From: Lentisphaeria bacterium
Lineage (GTDB): Bacteria; Verrucomicrobiota; Lentisphaeria; JABSQK01; UBA12247
Length of the DNA stretch: 5,568 nucleotides
Reading direction: 5' to 3'
NCBI GenBank assembly: GCA_003477185.1
Contig: DMTJ01000024.1
Span: 1-5,568, forward strand
Below are positions 1 to 5,568 of this stretch, one piece after another; position 1 is the stretch's first letter, and the number at the start of each line of letters is the position of its first letter. A program made the translations under genes and the position numbers. A model generated the notes under the pieces. That model was given only the letters and a program-made list of their open reading frames with translations. It was not told the origin of the DNA and searched no databases.

Positions 1-1629
1 GACGTTCTTGCTGCCGATGACGACGATAGCTGGATCGATGCCCGCACGGAGAAAGGGGATGCTGACCTGGAGTAGATTTTTGTGCTGGGTGAGGTTGAGC
101 TGCAGGCTCTGGTCCCAGGTTGCATCGCTGAGGGTTTCGATTGGCTCGCCTGGGCTAAAGACGCCCGCGTTGCTGACGACGATGTCGAGGCCACCGAAGT
201 GGCGCACTGTGGCGTTTACTGCCTGGCGGATGGCCTCAGGATTGCGCAGATCGCAGATGAGACCGAGGGCCGCCGGGCTGTTGAAGAGCGTGGTGATTTT
301 TGGGTCTACGTCCAGTGCGACGACGGCCGCGCCAGACTTGAGAAACTGCTCGCAGGTGGCGCGGCCAATGCCGCTAGCGGCACCGGTGACGAGGGCAATC
401 TTGCCGCGAAGAGGTGGGGCACTTGCTTGCTTGCGAAGTTTGGCTTGCTCGAGCTCCCAGTACTCGACGTCGAAGATGTCAGCTGGGGAAAGGGCTTCCC
501 AGCCGCCGAGGGATTCGGCAAGCTGCACGACTTTTGCGGTATGGGCCGCGATGTCGGCGATGATCGCAGCTTCGCGGCTGTCTGCACCGAGGGCGATGAG
601 CCCGGCACCTGGCCAGATGGCCCAGCGCGGGGCCGGGTCGAGGCAGGTCAGGCCGTCCTGATTGTGCTGGTCGAAGTAGGCGCGGTAGGCGCTGGCGTAG
701 TCGGAGATGTCTTGCTCGGCGTTGCCAGTCAAGACAACGGGCGTGCGCTTGGTCCGAATGGAATGGTCGGGAGTGACGGGGCCGCGGGCGCCAATCGTTG
801 CGATGTCGGCACGATCAGCGTAGGCTCGCAGGGCAGGGCTGTCGTCCAGCTTGGCGAGGACTGGGATGCCGCGGAAGCGTGAGACGCAGGCGCGCAGCTT
901 TGCCAGAGCCTGAAGGTCTATGGCGGGCTCAGCGGTGGCGCGTGGGGCTAGGGAAGCGCGACTGCTGAGGTATTCTTCTGCCTGGGTGACGAGCTTGATG
1001 TGTTGCTCGTACGAGGCTCGGGCATCGTCATGAAAGGTGAAGAGGCCGTGATTGAGCAGGACGATGCCGTCGAGTTGGTCCCAGTCGACGTCGCGGGTGC
1101 GCTCGTAGACTGCTTTGGCGAGGACGAAGCCAGGCATGACATAGGGAATGGTGAGGATCCGGGGGCCGAAGACTTCGCGGACGCGGGCTTCATTGTCGGG
1201 CGCGTTAGTGATCGCCAGGACGGCGTCTGCGTGGGAGTGGTCGACAAAGCGGAAGGGAATGATGGCGTGCAGGATGGCTTCGACGGAGGCGTTGGGGGCA
1301 CCCGGATCGAGCATGGCGAGGCGCTGTTGGCGGACCATATCGGTGTCGGACAGGGATGCGCATTTTGCCAGTTGGAGGAGGACGTCGAGGCGGAGTGGTG
1401 CGAACCCCGCAACTTCGATGGTGGCAAGGTCCCAGCCGCTTCCTTTGACGAACAGGGTCTCGAGCGGCGTGCCGAAGAAGTCATTCTCGGTCATCTTGAC
1501 GCTGGTGTTGCCGCCGCCATGGAGGACGAGGTCAGGGTCTTGCCCGAGCAGGCGTGAGGTGTAAACGCGCAACGCTTTTGGGTCGTCGCCACAAGCGGCT
1601 GCTGCTGAATCATTCCAGAGGCTTTTCAT
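1..1629 (-). CDS. Bifunctional class II aldolase / short-chain dehydrogenase (RhaD/RhaEW-like), 3' end cut by window
   Basis: This is an open frame of 543 codons without a stop, starting at the ATG at 1629-1627 and running off the left edge. Residues about 10-240 form a zinc-dependent class II aldolase domain. It has the phosphate-binding GGGNTS motif at 38-43, the zinc-binding pair H131-S-H133 and a third histidine H194 in NHGLFTFHDD. Residues from about 410 form a Rossmann short-chain dehydrogenase. It has TGAASGIG at 415-422, acidic D440 after the second strand (favouring NAD over NADP), D460, NAG at 487-489 and a likely catalytic S540. The YxxxK motif must lie beyond the window. Known proteins of this layout (about 690 residues) split L-rhamnulose-1-phosphate into dihydroxyacetone phosphate and L-lactaldehyde and oxidise the aldehyde. 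Here the gene is translationally coupled to mtnA, so a 5-deoxy- or 5-methylthio-ribulose-1-phosphate substrate is at least as likely. No Shine-Dalgarno sequence precedes the ATG. The domain assignment is firm; the substrate is inferred. No signal peptide is seen, so it should be cytoplasmic. Confidence 0.93.
   Translation of the reverse strand, partial: MKSLWNDSAAAACGDDPKALRVYTSRLLGQDPDLVLHGGGNTSVKMTENDFFGTPLETLFVKGSGWDLATIEVAGFAPLRLDVLLQLAKCASLSDTDMVRQQRLAMLDPGAPNASVEAILHAIIPFRFVDHSHADAVLAITNAPDNEARVREVFGPRILTIPYVMPGFVLAKAVYERTRDVDWDQLDGIVLLNHGLFTFHDDARASYEQHIKLVTQAEEYLSSRASLAPRATAEPAIDLQALAKLRACVSRFRGIPVLAKLDDSPALRAYADRADIATIGARGPVTPDHSIRTKRTPVVLTGNAEQDISDYASAYRAYFDQHNQDGLTCLDPAPRWAIWPGAGLIALGADSREAAIIADIAAHTAKVVQLAESLGGWEALSPADIFDVEYWELEQAKLRKQASAPPLRGKIALVTGAASGIGRATCEQFLKSGAAVVALDVDPKITTLFNSPAALGLICDLRNPEAIRQAVNATVRHFGGLDIVVSNAGVFSPGEPIETLSDATWDQSLQLNLTQHKNLLQVSIPFLRAGIDPAIVVIGSKNV
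1626..1629 (-). other. ATGA stop/start overlap coupling mtnA to the aldolase/dehydrogenase gene
   Basis: Read on the minus strand, these four bases are ATGA. The TGA ends mtnA and the ATG starts the aldolase/dehydrogenase. The 20 bases upstream of this ATG contain no purine-rich Shine-Dalgarno sequence (they are pyrimidine-rich, GACTCCTCCGT). Translation of the second gene therefore probably depends on re-initiation by ribosomes finishing mtnA, which would tie the amounts of the two enzymes together. Confidence 0.85.
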
Positions 1630-2684
1630 ACGGAGGAGTCGGCTGGTTCGTAGAGGTTTGCCAGGTTGGTGGCGTAGGGGGGAAGCACGAGCCCGCGATC
1701 GGTGATAAGCCCGGTGACTAGGTCATGCGGCGTGACGTCGAAAGCTGGATTGCGCACTTGTATGTTCTCGGGGGCGGTGCGACGGGCGCCAAAATGGGTG
1801 ACTTCTTCGGCGCTGCGCTCTTCGATCGGGATGCCGCTGCCGTCGGGGGTGCTGAAGTCGATAGTGGAGGAGGGCAGGGCGACATAGAAGGGGATGCCAA
1901 AATGCTTGGCGCAGATGGCGACGCCGAGGGTGCCGATCTTGTTGGCCACGTCACCGTTAGCAGCCACGCGGTCGGTGCCGGTAATGACGAGGTCGATCTC
2001 ACCGGATGCCATCATGTGAGCGGCCATGTTGTCGGTAATGGCGGTGACGTCGATGCCGCTGCGCTGAAGCTCCCAGCAGGTGAGGCGGGCGCCTTGGAGG
2101 AGCGGGCGGGTTTCGTCGGCAAAGACGCGAAAGTTGCGGCCCTGTTGCTGGGCGATGTACATGGGGGCGAGGGCGGTGCCGATGCCAGAGGTAGCGAGAG
2201 CGCCAGCGTTACAGTGTGTGAGGACACCCATTCCATCTTGGATCAACGGCGCACCATGTTCGCCCATGGCCTGGCACAAGGCTTGGTCTTCGGCGTGAAT
2301 TTTCTGGGCCTGGGTGACGAGCGCATCGTACATTTGCGCGGCGGCCAGGTTGCTGAGGGATTCTGCTTTGCGGAGCATGCGATCCAGCGCCCAGCTGAGG
2401 TTTACAGCGGTTGGGCGAGAGTCCGCGAGATAGGCGGCTTGTGCGCGCAGACCGGTGAGGAAGGCGGCGGGACTGGCGTTACGGAGTTCGCAAACCGCAA
2501 CAAGTAAGCCATAGGCGGCGGCAACTCCGATGGCTGGCGCACCGCGGACTTTGAGCTGCTTGATGGAGTCCCAGACTTGCTCAGCGCTGGTCTGCTCTTC
2601 CATCACTTCTTCCAGCGGCAACCGGGTCTGGTCCAGAAGGAAGAGGGCGCCATTGCGCCAGCTAACAGTTTCAGGGAGCGTCAT
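1626..2684 (-). CDS. mtnA: S-methyl-5-thioribose-1-phosphate isomerase (MtnA family)
   Basis: The 352-residue protein is full length for the family. MtnA isomerises the aldose 5-methylthioribose-1-phosphate to the ketose 5-methylthioribulose-1-phosphate in methionine salvage; some members act on 5-deoxyribose-1-phosphate. Visible family signatures are VRGAPAIG at 47-54, THCNAGALATSGIGTA at 156-171 with the catalytic cysteine C158, and GTDRVAANGDVANKIGT at 236-252 with the catalytic aspartate D238. The C-terminal part contains PFYVALPSSTID at 265-276 and a PAFDVTP motif at 313-319. The same frame stays open upstream to 3104, but that extension is rich in Pro, Arg, Cys and Ser, crosses the divergent promoter region and overlaps the opposite gene. 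ATG 2684 puts the conserved ETVSWRNG segment at the N-terminus, as expected. No clear Shine-Dalgarno sequence precedes this start. It is the first gene of a two-gene unit with the downstream aldolase/dehydrogenase. No mtnK, mtnP or mtnB-D gene is visible nearby. Confidence 0.96.
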   Translation of the reverse strand: MTLPETVSWRNGALFLLDQTRLPLEEVMEEQTSAEQVWDSIKQLKVRGAPAIGVAAAYGLLVAVCELRNASPAAFLTGLRAQAAYLADSRPTAVNLSWALDRMLRKAESLSNLAAAQMYDALVTQAQKIHAEDQALCQAMGEHGAPLIQDGMGVLTHCNAGALATSGIGTALAPMYIAQQQGRNFRVFADETRPLLQGARLTCWELQRSGIDVTAITDNMAAHMMASGEIDLVITGTDRVAANGDVANKIGTLGVAICAKHFGIPFYVALPSSTIDFSTPDGSGIPIEERSAEEVTHFGARRTAPENIQVRNPAFDVTPHDLVTGLITDRGLVLPPYATNLANLYEPADSSV

Positions 2685-2705
2685 GGGACGGACAATACTG
2701 CGAAT

Positions 2706-2729
2706 CTGCTGGCAAGCAACTGCTAGCAG
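2706..2729. repeat. Inverted repeat in the mtnA leader
   Basis: The arms CTGCTGGCA (2706-2714) and TGCTAGCAG (2721-2729) are complementary at eight of nine positions around a 6-base loop. The repeat ends 21 bases upstream of the mtnA ATG. On the mtnA transcript it would fold as a 9-base stem with one A-C mismatch, provided the transcript starts upstream of it. It could be an operator or a leader hairpin. A match this size can occur by chance in a region this long. Confidence 0.4.
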
Positions 2730-2736
2730 TCTGTCG

Positions 2737-2779
2737 GACTTGGGATGATCCGCTGCAAACCTGCGCGACTTCGGATTAT
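2737..2779. repeat. Pair of 13-base imperfect direct repeats, 30 bases apart, upstream of mtnA
   Basis: GACTTGGGATGAT (2737-2749) and GACTTCGGATTAT (2767-2779) agree at 11 of 13 positions. Their start-to-start distance is exactly 30 bases, about three helical turns, so both copies would face the same side of the DNA. The second copy overlaps the weak -10 candidate for mtnA. This layout is what a tandem activator or repressor site would look like, but no regulator family is recognised from the half-sites. Confidence 0.3.
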
Positions 2780-2803
2780 TTCGCGGGTAATTTGGGTTGG
2801 GTA
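2775..2803 (-). promoter_or_regulatory. Weak candidate promoter for mtnA
   Basis: On the minus strand a -10-like AATAAT (2780-2775, five of six matches to TATAAT) lies 17 bases downstream of TACCCA (2803-2798), which matches TTGACA at only three positions. It would leave a leader of about 80 bases before the mtnA ATG, containing the inverted repeat. The poor -35 element makes this uncertain. If real, it would fit a promoter that needs an activator. Confidence 0.2.
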
Positions 2804-2899
2804 CGCAGGGGCATCGGCGAGGTGTCCCCAGTGCACCGGAGCATCCAAAATCCCTCTCGCACTTACCTGCCAATTTATGATTCACCACACTAGTGCCTT

Positions 2900-2927
2900 T
2901 TGACTTGATAACGCTGGTGCATAGGGT
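2900..2927 (+). promoter_or_regulatory. Candidate sigma-70-type promoter for the membrane protein gene
   Basis: TTGACT at 2900-2905 matches the -35 consensus at five of six positions. A -10-like TAGGGT follows at 2922-2927 after a 16-base spacer; it keeps the important first, second and last bases but is otherwise poor. Transcription would begin near 2934, giving a short leader of about 20 bases before the ATG at 2957. Confidence 0.35.
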
Positions 2928-2944
2928 CGGCGATCGAAACAGCG

Positions 2945-2950
2945 AAGGAG
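2945..2950 (+). promoter_or_regulatory. Ribosome binding site of the membrane protein gene
   Basis: AAGGAG lies six bases before the ATG at 2957. This is a near-consensus Shine-Dalgarno sequence at good spacing and fixes the start of the 518-residue protein. It is the clearest ribosome binding site in the window. Confidence 0.75.
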
Positions 2951-2956
2951 AGGGGC

Positions 2957-4513
2957 ATGGCCGTAGCGGAGACCTCGGAGCGACACACGGAGACTGAACT
3001 GGCTGACGCTCCGGAGAACAACCTGATGCAGAGGCTGTTTTGTTCTCCCAACCGTGTCTTTTTGATCTCGTTTGTGCTCTTGCTGCTCTATAACATCGAG
3101 GCAATCCAGGATCCTCCGTATTGGGACGAGATCGTGGGGCGTTTTAATACGGCTATTTTGTTGAAACAGACGGGGTGGGACTTTAGGCAGCTGTTCGTGC
3201 TTGAGCCGGGCTATTATGAGGGCGGATCGGCAATCGGAAAGTCCTTTTTGCTTACCTATGTAGAGGCTGTGATGTATGCGGTTCTGCCGCCGGCTGCGAT
3301 TTTTGTGCTGCTGCATGTGATGACGATCGCTCTGGCAGCACTGGCCTTTACGTTGTCGTTCGTGCTGCTGGAAAAGCGTGTTGGTGCTGGACTGGCTGGG
3401 CTCTGGTCGGGGGCAGCAGCGATGCTGCCGATGTGGAATGGGCAAACGGCGGCGCTGGGCAATGATGTGCCGGCCGCAGCCGCGGTGATGCTTGGACTCT
3501 ACGCGTTCGACCGGGAACGATATGGCTGGTGTTGTGGTTGGGTGCTTCTGGCGTACCTGTTGAAATCCACGGGGATCATCTTGGCCCTAGCGCTGGTGAC
3601 TTGGGCGGTGATTGCAGCGGTGGCGGCGTGGCGCACGTCGCGGGTTGAGAGACAGTTTAGTGGAAGGGATATTAGCTTGTTGGTCGGGCCACTGCTGCTG
3701 ATCATTGGGCTGCGGTTTGGTGTTGATTACGGCGAGGGGATGGAGGGCGGCGCACAGCACTTGGCGCAAGGACTGGGCCGGGTGATGGGGTATGGAAAGT
3801 TGTGCATCCCGCTTCTGTGCTTGAGTGTCCCGGTGCTGATTCTGGTAAGCGCTGGCTTCTTTCTGCGCAAGGGACTGTGGGCCCGGATTCTTGCGCATCG
3901 CTTGGAGTTGATGATTACGATTCTGGTGCTGGGTTTTTGGGCTTCGTTTGTTCTGTATGTGCACTCGCTGCCTCGGTATGCGTCGTTCGCGGTGTTTCCG
4001 ACCGCGATGGCGATGTGCCTGATGCTGCCGCGACGGGTGGCCACGGGCCTGGGCATGGTTGTGCTTTGCTGGGGGGCGATCAACCAGCATGGGCTGTTGC
4101 TGCCGAAGTTGCCGTCGTACGTCGGGCGCTCTGGCGAGTATTTGGAGCGGAGCCGTGAGTACTTGGAGGATCTGGCGAGTAACCGGGCGCTTTGCAAATA
4201 CCTGGAAGAGAATCACTTTGAGCGAACGATTGTGACCAAGTACCCGCACCTGCACATGCTGTGCTTGCCGGAACTGGGGTATGTGAGTCGGGCGCTGCCG
4301 AACGTGGTCGGGACAGGACTGGCGCCGACCACGGGAGCTGCCAAGCTGTTGCCAAAGGGGCAGGTGATCCCTGCTGGAGCGCTGGTGCTGTATGCGCCGA
4401 GCACGTTCGACTTGCTTTGCGATGTTTCTTTAATGCCTGGCCCCAAAGATCGGTTGATCGAAGGCGATCAGAGCCTGGCCACGCCTGTCCTGATCTATGA
4501 GCGGGGCCAGTAG
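2957..4513 (+). CDS. Multi-pass membrane protein, probable GT-C fold glycosyltransferase
   Basis: The 518-residue protein has a short polar N-terminus (1-30), about ten to eleven hydrophobic segments (near 33-49, 96-137, 144-159, 170-184, 190-224, 239-253, 283-303, 317-336, 342-376) and a soluble C-terminal part from about 380. The first hydrophobic segment is followed by an external-loop acidic motif, PPYWDEI with D57 and E58. An acidic residue at this place is typical of GT-C enzymes such as the PMT/ArnT families, which transfer sugars from polyprenyl-phosphate carriers on the outer face of the cytoplasmic membrane. Other supporting features are the GND motif at 168-170 at the start of a helix and the HSLPRYASF segment at 336-344, like the RY-containing loop before a late helix in that superfamily. 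The sugar and acceptor cannot be read from the sequence. The gene diverges from mtnA and lies 94 bases before a sulfatase on the same strand. I do not recognise a named family; a membrane protein of unrelated function remains possible. The reading frame itself is secure, given the ribosome binding site and hydrophobic pattern. Confidence 0.85.
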   Translation: MAVAETSERHTETELADAPENNLMQRLFCSPNRVFLISFVLLLLYNIEAIQDPPYWDEIVGRFNTAILLKQTGWDFRQLFVLEPGYYEGGSAIGKSFLLTYVEAVMYAVLPPAAIFVLLHVMTIALAALAFTLSFVLLEKRVGAGLAGLWSGAAAMLPMWNGQTAALGNDVPAAAAVMLGLYAFDRERYGWCCGWVLLAYLLKSTGIILALALVTWAVIAAVAAWRTSRVERQFSGRDISLLVGPLLLIIGLRFGVDYGEGMEGGAQHLAQGLGRVMGYGKLCIPLLCLSVPVLILVSAGFFLRKGLWARILAHRLELMITILVLGFWASFVLYVHSLPRYASFAVFPTAMAMCLMLPRRVATGLGMVVLCWGAINQHGLLLPKLPSYVGRSGEYLERSREYLEDLASNRALCKYLEENHFERTIVTKYPHLHMLCLPELGYVSRALPNVVGTGLAPTTGAAKLLPKGQVIPAGALVLYAPSTFDLLCDVSLMPGPKDRLIEGDQSLATPVLIYERGQ

Positions 4514-4515
4514 GG

Positions 4516-4540
4516 CGGGAAAACCCGGCCTGTTTTCAGG
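4516..4540 (+). terminator. Two adjacent small hairpins after the membrane protein gene, possible weak terminator
   Basis: Just after the TAG at 4511-4513, CGGG-AAAA-CCCG (4516-4527) forms a perfect 4-base stem. One base later CCTG-TTTT-CAGG (4529-4540) forms a second one, whose loop supplies a short T run behind the first. The stems are short and the T run is only four bases, so termination would be inefficient at best. Read-through into the sulfatase gene is likely. Confidence 0.25.
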
Positions 4541-4598
4541 GAAGTACGTTGCGTTCAGGCAGAGCTGTTGTACTTAGGCGTAACGATTGAATGGTTTT

Positions 4599-4603
4599 GA
4601 GGG
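4599..4603 (+). promoter_or_regulatory. Ribosome binding site of the sulfatase gene
   Basis: GAGGG lies four bases before the ATG at 4608. The spacing is a little short, but this is the only purine-rich site here. It supports ATG 4608 over the out-of-frame ATG at 4591. Confidence 0.5.
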
Positions 4604-4607
4604 ACTC

Positions 4608-5568
4608 ATGCACAAGCCGTCTAGCCAGACGTCCAGACCGAATATCGTCTTTTTTCTGCTGGATGATCTCGGGATCAAGGATCTGGGCTGCTACGGCAGC
4701 GCGTTTCACGAATCGCCACGCATTAACCAAATGGCTGCGGAGGGGATGCGGTTTACGAATGCGTACGCCTCGCATCCAGTCTGTGGGCCTTCGCGGACTG
4801 CGATTCTGTCCGGGCGATCGCCCGGACGGCTGGGCGTGACGAACATTGGCGGGAAGATCGCGGGGGCTGGCGTGCCGTGGCCGAAGGTGCTGCAGGAGGC
4901 GGGCTACGCGACCTGCTTTGTCGGGAAGTGGCATATGGGCTCGCGGGAATCGGTGCTGGAGAGTGGTTTCGATGTGAACGTGGCTGGCTGCGAAATTGGG
5001 CAGCCTTCTGACTTCTACTATCCGTACCGGTTCTATGACGATGGGCGAGCTTGCGACGGTGATGTCCCTGATATGGCGGATGGCAAGCCTGGGGACTACC
5101 TGACTGACAAGCTGACCGATAAGGCGCTCGACTTTGTGGAGGCGCATCAGGAGGAACCGTTCTTGGTGTACCTCTCGTATTATCAGACGCACAAGCCTCG
5201 AATTGCACCGGCACAGGGCAAGAAGGAGCATGTGGCGCACTTTCAACAGAAACTGGCGGGAATGCCAGAGCCTGCTGGTCCGACGACGCGGGTAGAGGTG
5301 CACGGCGAGGCGCAAACCGTGGAGTGCCTGGTGCAACGCAATGCGGAGTTCGCAGGGCAGATCAAGGCGGTGGACGACAATGTCGGGCGGGTTCTTGACC
5401 GATTGGAAGAGCTGGGGCTGGCTGAGAATACGATCGTGATCTTCACGGCGGATCAGGGGAGCGTCTGCACGAGCGAGGAATTCATGGTGTCGAGTCAGCA
5501 GCCGTACCGGTTGGGCAAGGCCTGGATGTTCGACGGTGGGCTGCGGGTGCCGTTTTTGGTGCGTTGGC
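4608..5568 (+). CDS. Formylglycine-dependent type I sulfatase, 3' end cut by window
   Basis: The first 320 residues of an alkaline-phosphatase-superfamily sulfatase are present. It starts with the metal-binding PNIVFFLLDD (D19, D20). The CGPSR motif at 59-63 follows, inside CGPSRTAILSGR; C59 would be converted to the catalytic formylglycine. GKWHMG at 106-111 supplies K107 and H109, THKP at 194-197 supplies H195, and FTADQG at 279-284 supplies D282 and Q283. The late active-site lysine is K304, next to FDGGLRVPF. All residues needed for calcium binding and sulfate-ester hydrolysis in the visible part are there, so the enzyme should be active if a formylglycine-generating enzyme exists in the cell. 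The substrate is not evident. No signal peptide is encoded: the protein begins 11 residues before the core strand, and an in-frame TAA at 4581-4583 rules out a longer N-terminus. About 130-200 C-terminal residues are probably missing to the right. The gene lies 94 bases downstream of the membrane protein gene and may be co-transcribed with it. Confidence 0.95.
   Translation, partial: MHKPSSQTSRPNIVFFLLDDLGIKDLGCYGSAFHESPRINQMAAEGMRFTNAYASHPVCGPSRTAILSGRSPGRLGVTNIGGKIAGAGVPWPKVLQEAGYATCFVGKWHMGSRESVLESGFDVNVAGCEIGQPSDFYYPYRFYDDGRACDGDVPDMADGKPGDYLTDKLTDKALDFVEAHQEEPFLVYLSYYQTHKPRIAPAQGKKEHVAHFQQKLAGMPEPAGPTTRVEVHGEAQTVECLVQRNAEFAGQIKAVDDNVGRVLDRLEELGLAENTIVIFTADQGSVCTSEEFMVSSQQPYRLGKAWMFDGGLRVPFLVRW

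Noticed and set aside
82..882. Long plus-strand open frame of 266 codons
   Set aside because: It is the exact antisense register of the aldolase/dehydrogenase gene, whose protein shows clear motifs; GC-rich codon use keeps the opposite frame open.
948..1484. Minus-strand open frame of 178 codons in another register
   Set aside because: It lies inside the aldolase domain coding sequence and encodes a Ser/Pro/Thr-rich shadow product without recognisable features.
1725..2507. Plus-strand open frame of 260 codons opposite mtnA
   Set aside because: It is an antisense shadow of a gene with intact catalytic motifs, with no ribosome binding site or recognisable domain of its own.
2820..2840. Small inverted repeat GGTGT/GCACC in the intergenic region
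   Set aside because: A five-base stem including a G-T pair with a seven-base loop is expected by chance at this composition.
2685..2956. SAM-type riboswitch upstream of mtnA, as found for methionine-salvage genes in some bacteria
   Set aside because: I could not recognise the conserved core or helices of a SAM riboswitch on the minus strand here; a covariance-model search would settle it.
2685..3104. Upstream extension of the mtnA frame to a 492-residue protein
   Set aside because: The extra 140 residues are low-complexity-like (Pro, Arg, Cys, Ser), do not resemble an MtnA N-terminus, cross the divergent intergenic region and overlap the well-supported membrane protein gene.
4536..5336. Minus-strand open frame of 266 codons opposite the sulfatase
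   Set aside because: The Arg/His/Leu-rich product is an antisense shadow; the plus strand carries a complete set of sulfatase motifs through this stretch.

Overview
The window holds four protein-coding genes, two of them cut by the window ends, arranged as two divergent pairs around an intergenic region at about 2685-2956. Base composition is GC-rich with strong G/C third positions. Together with a fused aldolase/dehydrogenase, a sulfatase and a GT-C type membrane protein, this suggests a heterotrophic soil-type bacterium, possibly an acidobacterium. That placement is inference; no marker gene is present.

Left half, minus strand: mtnA (2684 to 1626) encodes an S-methyl-5-thioribose-1-phosphate isomerase family protein with both catalytic residues visible. 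Its TGA overlaps, as ATGA, the start of a long gene that runs off the left edge (1629 to 1). That second gene encodes a bifunctional protein: a zinc-dependent class II aldolase domain fused to a short-chain dehydrogenase, the architecture known from rhamnulose-1-phosphate aldolase/lactaldehyde dehydrogenase. The tight coupling suggests a pathway in which MtnA makes a 5-substituted ribulose-1-phosphate, the aldolase splits it into dihydroxyacetone phosphate and an aldehyde, and the fused dehydrogenase processes the aldehyde. This would be a fused version of the DHAP shunt / 5-deoxypentose salvage route, and it is the main finding here.

Right half, plus strand: a 518-residue multi-pass membrane protein with GT-C glycosyltransferase character (2957-4513) is followed after 94 bases by a formylglycine-dependent type I sulfatase (4608 to the right edge). 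The sulfatase has no room for a signal peptide. Nothing in the sequence shows a shared substrate for this pair.

The divergent intergenic region carries a plausible promoter and a good ribosome binding site for the membrane protein. On the mtnA side it carries an inverted repeat and a pair of 13-base imperfect direct repeats exactly 30 bases apart, which may be regulatory. No RNA gene, mobile element, CRISPR array or recognisable riboswitch was seen.
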